From: Ancylostoma caninum
Lineage: Eukaryota; Nematoda; Chromadorea; Rhabditida; Ancylostomatidae
DNA: 64,000 bases
Assembly: GCA_037903475.1 (NCBI GenBank)
Contig: JBAJFG010000006.1
Span: 1,500,191 to 1,564,190, forward strand
Reading direction: 5' to 3'
This document shows positions 46,117 through 57,349 of the stretch, one piece after another (the stretch's first letter is position 1; each line of letters starts with the position of its first letter). The notes beneath the pieces are model-generated. The model made no database searches. It was not told the origin of the DNA and saw only the letters and a program-made list of their open reading frames with translations. The position numbers were made by a program, and so were the translations under genes.

Positions 46117-48741
46117 GGTCGCCGATCAATAATTGAAGGTTCTGGAACTTTCGAAGAAATCGGCTCAAGACTTTCTTACCACCCAAATCCTCGGCAACGC
46201 TAACAGTGAAGTCATTCACAACTGAGCTTGATTTTCAAACCCCATGTCCTGTCTGATAGTACATAGTTGCAAATTTGATCTCAGTCTGTGGAGCAGAGCA
46301 CAGCAGCAGAACACATGGTCATAAAGCAACTGCAGACACTCTTATTTCTTAAAGCAAAAATGTGCACTTGAGTCGGCCAAGTCCTGTTGGACTTGGGGTG
46401 CATACAGTGAGTGCCGAACGAAGTGCGTGTTTTGCGGTCTCGAAGACCGCGCGACGCGACCGCATCGCTGGCACTGGAATCGTCGCTATAATAGAGACCT
46501 ATAGGGTTTTTGTGATAGTTTTTCATCGTATTTGATGTCAGCTGCCTAGAAAACTGGTTAACTATCAAGAAAACTCTACCATTTGCTATCTCACTGTAGA
46601 AATTAAGATTTCTTGAAACATCTTTTTTCTATAAAGTGTATCGAGTGTTCGAAAAGGCCTTTTGTGGTAGGCAAGCAGTTGCAAAAGGCACCAGAGGTGG
46701 CATTTTCTTTACGTCATTTTAAGCATCGAACTGAAGTTCGGAAAAGAAAACAATCAATGGTGACAGAAAAATTGGCAGGAAACATGCCAAGCCAACATTC
46801 AACATATTCAGATCGACGATCTTAAAGGCAGGGGTCCACCTCATTTTCGTAGTTCAGCTAACAGCAGATTCTGCATCTAGTCGGCGCGATGGTTCCAACG
46901 GTATACATAAATTGTCTCAGAATGGTCTACAAACCCGTCTTCCAGGACGGGGTCGGTAACAGTTTGCCAACCCGAGTTGACATGTGAAGCCGTTGATCTT
47001 ATCGATTGGACACGCCAAGACTCGTTGACCGACGCGGCAGCCGTGGCAGGCAGCCAGCACAGCTTGGAGCGATCCGCCTCCGGGCTCCAAATTTTTATCC
47101 AGTTCGAGCCTTTCAAAAATGGGAATTTCATCGCTTCTGTGCCTGTTGATGTACATCCCAGGGATCAATATGATGAGAAGGTCTAGGATATGTTGGTAAA
47201 TCCAACAGGCAGAATGAGGTGGCCCTCTGCCTTTAACGTACTATTCCTTCATTAGAAAGTATGAATCAGAGAGCTGCCGCGTCATTCACGCGTCAATGCG
47301 ATAGGATATGGATAATAGATGTGAGACGGGAAATGGAGTTCCGGCTCAATTAACTCAACAGCTAGCTTTCAATACATTCCAAATAATGTGATGATCCTGA
47401 CGCATATGATGCATCACGCGAAATTAACTCTTCGTATCCAGAAACCGATCCCTGTGGCAAATGGTGCACATGGTGCATTACTAGCATAGAAAAATGTCAT
47501 TTGGCAAAGGGCGCCCGCTATTTTCGATCCTCCAATGCGTGACGCTATTACTCTGAAATAATAAGGGCACTTCATCCTGGATGCGTGCGAATGACGTGCG
47601 TGCGTCTATATGCTGAAGAATAGGGCCCATTCGCATTGCAGTCGCATCGCAGTCGCAGCTCAGACGCACGCATTTACGGCTTCACGGCTGCCGCGCGTTC
47701 TCTTCATAGCGCGTGGTCATTTCACATGACATCACTAGATATCAACTATAACTATAGGACCTATAGTCCTGCATGTAGCGGCATGTGAATCGGGTAATGT
47801 TACTGAAGTGACGTGACATACTATAGGACGACACTAGCATTAGGAAAATTATCGCGCTTGCTTTTGTTTCGAACTTTTAAGTTGTACGAAAATCTTCGGA
47901 TTTCTTGCTTTATAACTCTTTATTATCGCCCATAATTACAGAATTCGAACATTGATAACGTCCATCAAAACGTAAAAATAATGAAATTGAAGAAAAAAAG
48001 CAGATTGTAATCGACACTTGGTTATAGCGTTACGGCGAAAATTCCTACTCAGATTTTACGTAAAACTTTGAGAAGAAGGGTTACAAAATCCTGTACACTG
48101 AAGAGAAGGCGTCTTGTTTCAAAGTGTCAAGAAGTAGAAATGTTTAAAAATGTTTGTGAAGTGTTCGTTTGCAATGGAGACAAGTAATCTTGTAATAGTT
48201 TTATCCCTTACTTCAGCCACGGGAAAATCCACGTTAGCGAATACACATGCAAAATATATACGTAATGCATAACACATAATACATACATACATACTCACAT
48301 GGTACATACATACATACTCACATAGAGAGGGGTGAGAGAGAGGCTAGGGAATATTTGACCAGAGAAAAATCCCATTACTACAGAGCGTGCTACCTGGCTA
48401 GTACCATTTACAAAACGAAGGTCAACCTCAAGCCAAACACTTTACAAATCCGTGGAATATTTGAGCTTTCCCTGGATTCTTTAGTAGTGGACTCCTACTT
48501 CTACAGGATTTTGGAGGCTATACGTAGGGATTGAGGGGAATTACTGGAAGAGATCGACGTCAGTCGATGTCTCACCACCACTTTACCAAGTCTGTTTTCA
48601 AATGAGATGTGTGCAGATCTAAAGCAGTATTTGAGCTTATAATTATGGTGTAATTAGATGTTGATTCCAAGTCCGGTCTTCTTTAAACCTCGGCATGATA
48701 CTCTAATATTTGTATGCTCCTGTTAGCGACGCACGAAGTTG
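46117..48741. other. Gene-free interval with repeat fragments
   Basis: A half copy of the palindromic MITE family begins at about 46406 (TACAGTGAGTGCC). Both strands of 46.88-47.19 kb are open for 60-85 codons without a recognisable domain. The sequence word GGTGCACATGGTGCATTA near 47462 resembles the GTGATGCAC hairpins at 18.6-19.0 kb. A CATA-rich microsatellite with two near-identical units (ACATACATACATACTCACAT) lies at about 48280-48321. No gene is supported. Confidence 0.5.
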
Positions 48742-48756
48742 TCAAACTTCTTTATT

Positions 48757-48792
48757 GGCCGACGTTTCGGCGACTTCGCCTTCGTCAGAGCC
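48757..48792 (-). ncRNA. Hammerhead-ribozyme-like motif of the Penelope-like element
   Basis: On the minus strand the sequence contains, in order, the core CUGACGA, a bulged A, helix II (GGCG, loop AAGU, CGCC), then GAAA and CGUC. GGCU before and GGCC after can form helix I. This is the minimal type-I hammerhead layout reported for Penelope-like retroelements, with almost no helix III. It lies about 210 bp downstream of the GIY-YIG ORF on the same strand, where the terminal repeat of such an element should be. Activity is not shown. Confidence 0.6.
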
Positions 48793-49004
48793 TGAAAGAG
48801 TCAAGTCGATCCGTGAAAGTACTCGGACAAACACCTCCTCAATCCAACTTCGATCCAGATTATACCCGAAAATCACGAATAACCCCAGCGGTAGCCCACT
48901 CACTTCTTCACAATTCCGCCGACCGTGTGATGACTTCGAGGACCGGCCGAACACTCTGGACTTGGAAACAGTATGAGACATTCTGCCATTAGTCATATCT
49001 CGAG

Positions 49005-49826
49005 TCAGATCTTACACAGTGCGAGATATGGATAGAGCTCACTGGTGATGGTGGGGCATTCCTCTTTGCGGTTCATTCTCGGGTTTTTGGCATGAATCCA
49101 AAAAGCCTCTAGCGTCTTGCGTGCTGATATCTCAGTTTCAAGTGCAAGAATCGTTGCTTCTACTTCGTAATCGACGCCGTCATGCACTCGCATTCGATGA
49201 GCACCCAAAGGGTTAGACGAGCGACAACTTAGTTTCCCTTCAAGATGCTCTTTAATTCTAACGCAGAGTGGCCGTGCAGTTTCACCAATGTATTCGTCCC
49301 CGCAGACTCTGCACTTGATCATGTACACAGTACAAGATTTCATGCAATCACCCTCTGTGCCAAATGGACAAATGACACAGTCGGGAGTTACGCAGAGGCG
49401 GTCGTATAAGCGGTTTCGAACCAATTGGTGTTTCAGATTGTTTGGTGGAATTTCAGTGATCGTCACCAAACTTTCCAGACCTGCTCTCCTCAGACAGAGT
49501 CGCGTGGCTCTGCTAACATCATCGGAGATGAACGGCATGCAAAACTGGATTGTATTGGATATATTGGCATGTTCTTCTCGCGTTTGTTTGTTGCGCCGCC
49601 AACCATAGGATCCTCTGAGGGCATAACCGTTAGAAATGGCGATATCTTGAGCCAAGTGGAGCGATTCACGCTTCTCTTCCCTCCCTGAACAGACCCTTGC
49701 TGCTGTCTTGAACATGTTGCCAACAACCGATCTCTTCGTCTGTTTAGGGTGGGCAGAGAGGTTGTGAACAATAATGTTCTTGTTACTTGGTTTACGATAC
49801 CATTTTGTTCGTAGAGTACTGAATTT
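49005..49826 (-). pseudogene. Penelope-like element, 5'-truncated RT/GIY-YIG ORF
   Basis: The minus-strand frame opens at 49826 with KWYRKPSNKNIIVHN and SAHPKQTKRS, matching the end of Penelope-type reverse transcriptases. It continues into a cysteine-bearing linker (CVTPDCVICPFG, then CMKSC) and a GIY-YIG nuclease: VYMIKCRVCGDEYIGETARP with LCVRIKEHLEG. The GIY motif reads VYM...EYIG, and the ends of the fold include HRMRVHDG. About 274 codons are open; the first in-frame ATG is at 49715. The reverse transcriptase core is absent, so this is a truncated, non-autonomous copy. The frame is otherwise intact, suggesting a young insertion. Confidence 0.85.
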
Positions 49827-49951
49827 TCATTATCTGACGAATTTGCTACAGTTCTTCTCAACCATCTAGGCCTTGTTGAGCGGTCCCTCATTTTTCATTT
49901 ATCTTTAATTCTGAATTGATATCACCATTCATGAGGTAATCAATAGAATTG

Positions 49952-50869
49952 TTAGGTCGTCAAGTATGAAATGTCCGATTTTGGATGAGAAGATTTCGAG
50001 TTCTGTTTCTAAAGCAAGATGCAGTATAAGATATCCGAATATGCTCCTGTACTATCCCCACAGCCTTGCCATCTTAACTGCAGCTTGATTGCGCCAACAG
50101 CTTGGAAACGTGGAAAGCTAGTAGCAATCAAGTGGCGAAGAGCGTTTTCAACATCATGTTGAAAATTGAACATTTTCTCCGGCAAGAACTGAGCTAATCC
50201 CTGAAAGGAGTTGTGGTCAAATAGAGCAAGGTTTGCCCAGTTAAGTGAGTGGCAGGTTGGTCCTCACCCCTGCTCCTCTGGCTTAAGCAGCGCGGATTTG
50301 TGAAAAATGGTCAAAAATTGGCACCCATTTTTGAGGGTCAAACTGGGAAAAATTTGTTTGCCGAACCACTTTTAATGGTCATATTGCCTTGAGTACCTAA
50401 ATATTACTGGATTATAAAGGTCACACCTTGATGCTTACACTGACCTAGTTTGACTCCTACCCGTTTCGGCTACGGCTTCCAGCTCATCGATATCCAGGTC
50501 CATCGTAAGGCTTACTTTGGGGCTTCATGTCACCTGAGCGGAACTTCCCAAGCAAACGCTGTTCAGTGCATTTACTAGCCAAATGTCTCTTAACACTACC
50601 CTAATGTTCTCAGCTTTCTCAGCTCTAATGGCTGGAAAATGGGACCTATGTTCCAAAACGATACGATTTTTCGTCTTTCAGTAGTTCTACAAAAAATGCT
50701 TTCAAACAAAAATTTGAAAGCTGATCAAAAATCCAGTATGTGATTTTGAAAGGAAGAGGATGTACCTAAAAATAAAATAAAGATGAGAAGAGATCTTATA
50801 AATCTTCGAAGATAGAGACTGTCAAACTGACCGCTCATAAAATCAGACATTTCATACTTGACGACCTAA
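49952..50869. mobile_element. Mariner-type element, about 920 bp
   Basis: Left end TTAGGTCGTCAAGTATGAAA and right end TTTCATACTTGACGACCTAA, continuing inward as TGTCCGATTTT and AAAATCAGACA. The right flank is TA; the left flank has lost it. The interior has no intact ORF. It directly abuts the truncated 5' end of the Penelope-like element (gap about 125 bp). Confidence 0.82.
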
Positions 50870-52696
50870 TATCATAAAAAACGCCAGTTATTCTAACAAT
50901 ACATGGTTTACACCAACCCTAAGCGCCCTTACTATGTATGTGCAGGTGTATGTGCACACATTGACCTCTCCGTACTTGCGACTTCCGACTTCTTGCAATT
51001 CCGATATTCCGGTCATTTTTGGAGCTTCGGACTTCTGAGTTCCGAATTTTCGAATCTGACTTCCGCTCATCCTTGCTATGTATGTACACGCCTCGTCGGC
51101 CTATCCATCTGCCATGCGTTCATGTTTGCAATAGTTATTACTGTGCCACATGCAAAGATAATAAGCACCACAGTAGTATGAATAGTACTTATTGTTAGAA
51201 CTAGTCGTATATGGCTTCGAAGGTGTTCCTTCTGGTCAGTATTTTTCTTGGAGTTATTAGAGATCAAGCAAAGTAAACAATATTTTGGAGCGGTCCGTAT
51301 TTCCTCCATCTGATACAAAATTGTTGGGTTCGTGCATATCCAGCGTTTTCACTTCGTTTGGTGAAGTTCGAAGTTATTCGTACTCTTTCGACGACAGAAT
51401 AGTTTCGAGTTTATTAGCATAACAGTCAATCCAGTAATTCTGCACAATGGGACAGTCCCTGCGAAAAACGCGCTAACTGAGATACCGATTTTTCCCTTAT
51501 TCGGACCGTTATTCGGTGATAGAAGCCAGGACAACGGTCCGGATTACGGAAAGGTTAAACCTACGGATAACGGCTAAACGGATAACCAGTTACGGGTAAT
51601 CCGCTCATTACCTGGTCGATACCTTCTCGAATTTGTATAGCATAGCGTAATGAACACTAATACGTTATCTGTGTGCCTTTTTTGCATTGAGAACCAAAAA
51701 ATGTTTCTGAAAAAGAAACTCTAACGATATTTCAGTTTCTCAATAGGAAAACGATTAGGAAAAACGACCAAAACTAATAATTATGCATCAACCTAAACCT
51801 CTTCCGTCAACTTGTAATTTATAACTTGACACACATACCATCTCAAATTATGCATCAACCTAAACCTCTTCCGTCAACTTGTAATTTATAACTTGACACA
51901 CATACCATCTCAATTCCACTCCTTTTCACGCTTCTGGAACATTGGTTCTCTTCTTACGTGAATGTGAGCGTAAACAAGAAGGCACCTAGCGATGACCCAT
52001 AGGAAAAAAAACTGAGCTATAAATTGATTTCGGAAAATTTACTGGGATGAAGGGAGGGGGAGGGAGGCTGCGTTTGTCGCTCCCTTCTATATCGACTAGA
52101 TGCATAAGTAATTGACTTTGTGAACTGCAAGTAGGAAACAAATTAGACATTTTCTTCCTAAAATGTGACTAGTTTACCCAAACGTAACTTCAGCTCACTG
52201 TCTGAGAGAATTATTCACTGTTTCTCTGGAAGGGGTAATTAATTTTTCCAGCCAATCATTTTTATTCAATCATTTAGCTCTTTTCTGTTGAATTTTCCTT
52301 GTTCTGCCTCTCACATGTTTCTTTTGTTGGAACTCTCCTCCTCCCTTCGACCCCCTCCTCCCTCAAATGTGTTTTTTCACAGATTTTTACACAACCGGAA
52401 TCGACTAGAGGAGGCGAACGCAATGGCACATGCACTCAATACAAGAGGGTATACGTGATTCCCTGCAATTGACCAAAAAACTCGTTATTAAGCCTCTTAT
52501 TGTTGGAAGGATTAGGGCTCAGTGGCGGGCTTACAGGTAAACAGATGGGCAATGTGGCAAACATCTTGCAGGACTACCATGGAACACCCTGCCGTCCCTC
52601 TGCTCGGAAAAATGATTGAGACGGGATTTGGGCAGTATCCAGCAATCCGTGCATGGCTTTGTTATCATAGCAGTGCCGAGGAGGTGTGTCGTAGTA
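50870..52696. other. Gene-free interval
   Basis: No gene supported. Contains a cluster of GGATAAC/GTTATCC-type words near 51480-51600 (ACCGTTATTCGG, GGATAACGGCTAAACGG), a relative of which lies near 38090, and the 67-bp tandem duplication listed separately. A C/T-rich stretch lies near 52330-52370. Confidence 0.5.
51781..51914. repeat. Tandem duplication, 2 x 67 bp
   Basis: The unit beginning TTATGCATCAACCTAAACCT and ending CATACCATCTCAAA is present twice head to tail (51781-51847 and 51848-51914) with no mismatch that I can see, so the duplication is recent or an assembly artefact. Confidence 0.9.
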
Positions 52697-53908
52697 TTGG
52701 GTTGGGGAATAAGTTCGTTCGGTTTTTCATGAGCATAGAAACCACCATTTTCCACCATCATTGTAAACCACACTAAATGGGTAGCGTAGCGCATTTCCTC
52801 CTCTATTAGAGTATCCCCAGACTTCGCCAGCAATCGTGGCGATCGCCACGACAGCCGGCTGTCGTCGCGATCGCCACGACCGCCGGCGATCGCCACATGG
52901 ACAAGGTGAATTAGGAGACCCCAGACGTAAGAGCGATGATAATAAATGGGGCGTGGCGATCGATAGGCATCGTTTCCACTATTGCTATCATTCACATCGC
53001 CAGTTCATTTTGAGCACATCTTGGAGAGTACGGGCGATGAGCTCCGTTTGGCAGCGATCCATGGCGATGTAACATGCAATCGATACGTATCATTTCCACG
53101 ATCCTTATCTCTTACATCGCCTGTTCATTTCTATTCATTTTGCACTGGCGAAGTCTGGGGATACTCTTAATGCTGCCAGCACAAGGCTGCTTGTCAGCTC
53201 CAAGTCCACGAAAAATTTTTTGTTTGAGACGACTAAAATTGTAGCCCGCAACCGCAACTCTTGGTTGAAGTTTATCAAATTAATTGGGAACCGAACAAAA
53301 TAAGCTATGTATGACTGAGCTAGACCAGAGGAGTCGGTAGTAGTAAAAATTCCCTACATTTCAGATTTTTGCTTGTCATTTTGGTGAAATTTGTACAGAG
53401 GAGTCGAGCATACCCAATGTGGACGATCACCACTTATCCAGCATTTTGAGGTTTTGCACGGAATGCGTTAGCTAAACTTATATACATTGTTGAGAGTTAG
53501 CATTAGCAGTGGTTCTTCCTTACATCTAAAGCAACCTTAGCGGATAATCGCCTTTATTTCCTACAAGCTGGGCGTCGAGAACAAGAAACAACTTTAAAGC
53601 CAAGTTTGCCCTGTCTGAAGTGGGTTCTCCACTTCTACGCTGTCCTTTCATCAGTAGAGATTCCTTTCCAAACACCATTGATTTCCCTAGCCAATTAAGC
53701 CACATTTGATCCACGATTGAATTGGGGAGGTTTAATTTTGTCGACTTGGGTCGTCACAATCCGTGCGGTAGAAAGCGAGGTAAAACGAGAATTCAGAAAG
53801 AGCAAATCAAGGGCTTCAAAATAGACTATGACTACCGGTCAAGGAAAGTTAAAGTCGCCGTGAAAAAACAAGTTGAAAAAAACCGAACGAACTTATTCCC
53901 CAACCCAA
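52697..53908. mobile_element. Mariner-type element interrupted by a TTA-flanked MITE
   Basis: Left end TTGGGTTGGGGAATAAGTTC, right end GAACTTATTCCCCAACCCAA, with CGGTTTTT/AAAAAACCG inside; TA flanks both ends. After removing the nested 358-bp insertion and its duplicated TTA, about 850 bp remain. No intact transposase is visible; the sequence on either side of the insertion is degenerate. Confidence 0.85.
52809..53166. mobile_element. MITE with 22-bp perfect inverted ends and TTA target duplication
   Basis: The ends (starting GAGTATCCCCAGACTTCG) are perfect 22-bp inverted repeats. TTA is duplicated at 52806-52808 and 53167-53169, the target preference of PIF/Harbinger-type elements. The interior carries an exact 18-bp palindrome, TCGTGGCGATCGCCACGA, at 52834-52851 and further GATCGCC words. 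No ORF of its own. It is nested inside the mariner-type element. Confidence 0.85.
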
Positions 53909-55520
53909 TAGTAGGCAGGAATTGGTATCAGGGGGCGGGGGGGGGGGGGGTTGGGGCGGAGGGGGAAGAAGTGGCAACTCAGCCACTTCGCGGGCTCAGA
54001 TGGAATAGTAAAATTACTAAAAATATTTATTTTAATAATAAATATGATAAATAATAATAAACACTCCAGAAATATGATAAATAATAATAAACACTCCAGA
54101 AATAATAATGAAAGTAAGCAATTAAAATTGAGCAGTTTTATCTCTCTTGTAAGGTTATTTCAAAATTCGGCGACCCATTCTCGAGGAGGCGGGGGGGGGG
54201 GGTGGAATCATGAAACGTTTCAACGTTTTTTTTGCCCATTTCATTGATTTCCTTGCTTTACTCTTTCTTGAAGTGTTTTTTCTTTTCCGATAACCGTTAC
54301 ATTACCTTCATTACATTCCTTTAGCCACTAGATTTGTTAGAGCTGTGGTGAGCATGTTTGTATAGTAAACAAATAACTGCATAATCTAGCCCAATAATCT
54401 TTTTGTCTCCATATTCTAATAATTAATTGGATCATTCGGCTTTCATTAGTTCCTGGATATAGTTGTCGGTCTAGGAATCGCAGAACAATTAGCATTGTGT
54501 GGGTTTCACTGAACAACCGCGAGTTGAACACCAGAGATCAACGAAAAAGGACACATATATAAAAGGCTAAGAGGTTATAAAAGGTTCCTATCCTGTCGGG
54601 TTCCATAACATGAATCCTTCTAAACCTTTTCGTTTAAAAAATGTCGCTGGTTCCGCATTTTAAGCACTTTAACACATTCCAGTTCACGTCAACCATCGAT
54701 TCATACGTTTATGTTTTTGGGGTTCATTGACTGGAACCTATTAATTCAATCTTTGATTATGAAAAAAAAAACGTCTGTGGAGTGCCGTTAATCGCATCAC
54801 TTTCGTTTTGTCTTCGGCTGTGGGCGACGGGCTGCGTTTACGTCTGGGGCCTTCTCGCGCATGATCAGTTCGATAATGATGAAACAAATTCATGCTGTAG
54901 GGAGGCCGTTTGTGGCTGTTCTGCAGACCAGTTGAACACAGTCTTGTTCCCACCTAAGTTCATCATTTTCTTGAACCTATTGAAAATGAAGCGAAAAGTT
55001 CCTGAAACAGTCACTAAAAGGGCTGCTCTTCCAATTTTCTCCTCCTGTTATTGTGGTTGTTCCGTGATATATTTGAAATCCCTTCCTCTCCAGCTACCGT
55101 GCTCCTTTCCCATTGTCACCGAAGCAAAACACCGTCTCCGCGTAAATACTGCCAGCGAATGTTCACAAAGAAACTGAATTATTGCAACTATCCAAATAAA
55201 TTTACCTATGATTACCTATGATACCTATGATTACTAGAAATTGTTCAGATTTAAAAAGCCATCTTACATTGCACAACAGCTCAAAATTCTGAGTAACGCT
55301 ATGATTTTCGTGTGTTGTCGTCGCTTGAGTCGTGAGGTGCATACGAATTTCAGTAGGAAACTAATGAATAAAGAGAATTAGAATTTCACTCGAGTATGTT
55401 CACATAGTTAAGATTCATCGTTGAAACAGTGTCGTTCGGCAAGTTTGAGCGTCATGATGCCAATTTCAAGCCTACAAAAATACACCAGGTACAGTACTTG
55501 CGTTATTTCAAAGAATATAC
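53909..55520. other. Gene-free interval with G runs and a short tandem repeat
   Basis: Poly-G runs lie at about 53936-53950 and 54191-54203. A 30-bp unit (AATATGATAAATAATAATAA then ACACTCCAG) is repeated twice at 54041-54100. Open frames on both strands at 54.74-55.18 kb show no recognisable domain. CCTATGATTA words repeat near 55205-55235. Nothing else is seen. Confidence 0.5.
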
Positions 55521-55745
55521 GATAAAGTGTTCGTCGTTAATCAATCCCGTTTGTGGGATGGGCCGCGCATTCGAACTCATCTGAACATCGTAGAGACGTT
55601 GAATGCGCATCTGCCCTAAACAGTGACTGGTAGTGTGCATCAGCTGTACTAAGTCAGCGCTTCATCCTCCCAGACACCTCTGGTACCAATTTACCGACCA
55701 CGGATGAGTGGATGGCTCGGTTGCGCTATCTTTGTTCGATTCTTA
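55521..55745 (-). mobile_element. SINE, second copy, head decayed
   Basis: It matches the SINE body at 29671-29944: GATAAAGTG, then CATCTGAACATCGTAGAG and CTCTGGTACCAATTTACCGA. The tRNA-like head is reduced to TTTGTTCGATT, so the internal promoter is probably lost. It lies 36 bp from the direct repeat that borders the foldback element. Confidence 0.65.
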
Positions 55746-55780
55746 TTAATTGGGTGAGGTGTGTCAAACGTCCAAGTACA

Positions 55781-57349
55781 TAGATGCTGGGAATTGTAGA
55801 TTGCAACTTTTGGTAGTTCGTCTGCAACTGTGTTCAAAGCAGAGTATGGAGGTCCAAATTTTTATGGGAGTTGTGAGTACTCATGCGGGACAGGAGAAAG
55901 TTAGAGCCTGCCAATTTCAGTGTTTTCCTGTTTTTTAAGAAAAATTTATTTCGCAGAAGTCGAAATCTGTAATTTGGCACCATCGATGATATCTCTTGAA
56001 ATGACGTCTATCGTTGGTATCTGACCGCGTTTTGGTTCCTTGATGCAGAAGCAACCCGTATACGCTAGAAAATATGCATCCGTACACCGCTGGTTGACAT
56101 CCGCAAGGTCCACTTGAGGTTGCTTCAGCAATGATCCTCTATGAATGTATCTGTCAGCCTTGCTCCTTCTATCAGCTCTGTTTAGAAGGAAAAGGTTCTG
56201 CTGACGGTTCCACATGTTTGTTTGCGAGTATTCGGTTTTGATGCAGTTCATTACTCTCTCGGAACTCCGAAATATTCTTGCTGATTTCAGTGCACCCAAC
56301 TGTGCACATCACGGAAAATAAGTTCTGGAATCTTTTCTGTCTCTCGGGCAAGATGCCTCACCGATCCCATTAGTGATAAATATGCTCCAGGGTTCCAAGA
56401 ATATTGCCGTGTACATGACGGTTAATGCGGCCCCGGATTTATCGGAACAGGACTGAGCAGTGCCGGTGACTGAGACGAGTGCACGTGCCCCCTTGCTCCA
56501 CACACGAACTTTCTCAGTTGATCCGGAGCCTTTTGCTCTAGAAATGTCTCGTTTAGTTCACTTAACCCAAATCAGGCTGAATTAGCCAATTTGCAAAGCG
56601 CCAAGTTACAGTATCCCGCTTCGGTGGTGTCTCGTATATTTCATTGCACCTTTGTAAGACCTGCCTCATCAAATCCAAGGCAGCATGTATCCAAGTGTGC
56701 ACGGCAATATTCTAGGAATCCTGTAGCATCTTTACCACTCATGAGACTTTTCAATTGTCTCCATCTTCGAGATACAAAAAATTCCAAAACTTATTTTCCG
56801 TGATGAGCACAATTGGGTGCACTGAAATCAGCAAGAATATTTCGGAATTCCGAGAAAGCAATGAACTGCATCAAAACCGAATACTCGCAAACAAACATGT
56901 GGAACCGTCAGCAGAACCTTTTCCTTCTAAACAGAGCTGATAGAAGGAGCAAGGCTGACAGATACATTCATAAAGGATCATTGCTGAAGCAACGTCAAGT
57001 GGATCTTGCGGATGTCAACCAGCGGTGTACGGATGCATATTTTCTAGCGTATACGGGTTGCTTCTGCATCAAGGAACCAAAGCGTGGTCAGATACCAACG
57101 ATAGACGTCATTTCAAGAGATATCGTCGATGGTGCCAAATTACAGATTTCGACTTCCGCGAAATAAATTTTTCTTAAAAAAAACAGGAAAATAGTGAAAT
57201 GGGCAGGCTCTAACTTTTTTCTGTCCCGCATGAGTATTCACAACCCCCACAACAATTTGGACCTCCATACTCTGCTTTGAACAGAGTTACAGACGAACAA
57301 CCAAAAGTTGCAATCTTTTTGCTCGCTACTGTAGATGCTGGGAATTGTA
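55781..57349. mobile_element. Foldback element: two near-identical inverted arms, Tc1-related
   Basis: Two arms of about 760 bp meet near 56556. Each carries the same 117-codon ORF, on the minus strand at 56299-55946 and on the plus strand at 57166-56813, differing at about six residues (MGALKSARIFR at both starts). The right end has a Tc1-like terminus (TTGCAATCTTTTTGCTCG then CTACTGTA); on the left it is cut short. An 18-bp direct repeat, TAGATGCTGGGAATTGTA, borders the element at 55781-55798 and 57332-57349. The smaller element at 34580-35904 has the same arm sequence, more diverged. The ORF shows no domain I can name. Confidence 0.8.

Noticed and set aside
45372..46203. Three plus-strand open frames that look like a gene
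   Set aside because: The minus strand here carries ordered mariner transposase motifs (GDE-VLYD, FHLFRPL, FW-G-RWD), so the plus frames are shadows.
48280..48321. A CRISPR-like array of regularly spaced repeats
   Set aside because: It is a CATA microsatellite with two repeat units and no unique spacers, and the genome is eukaryotic.
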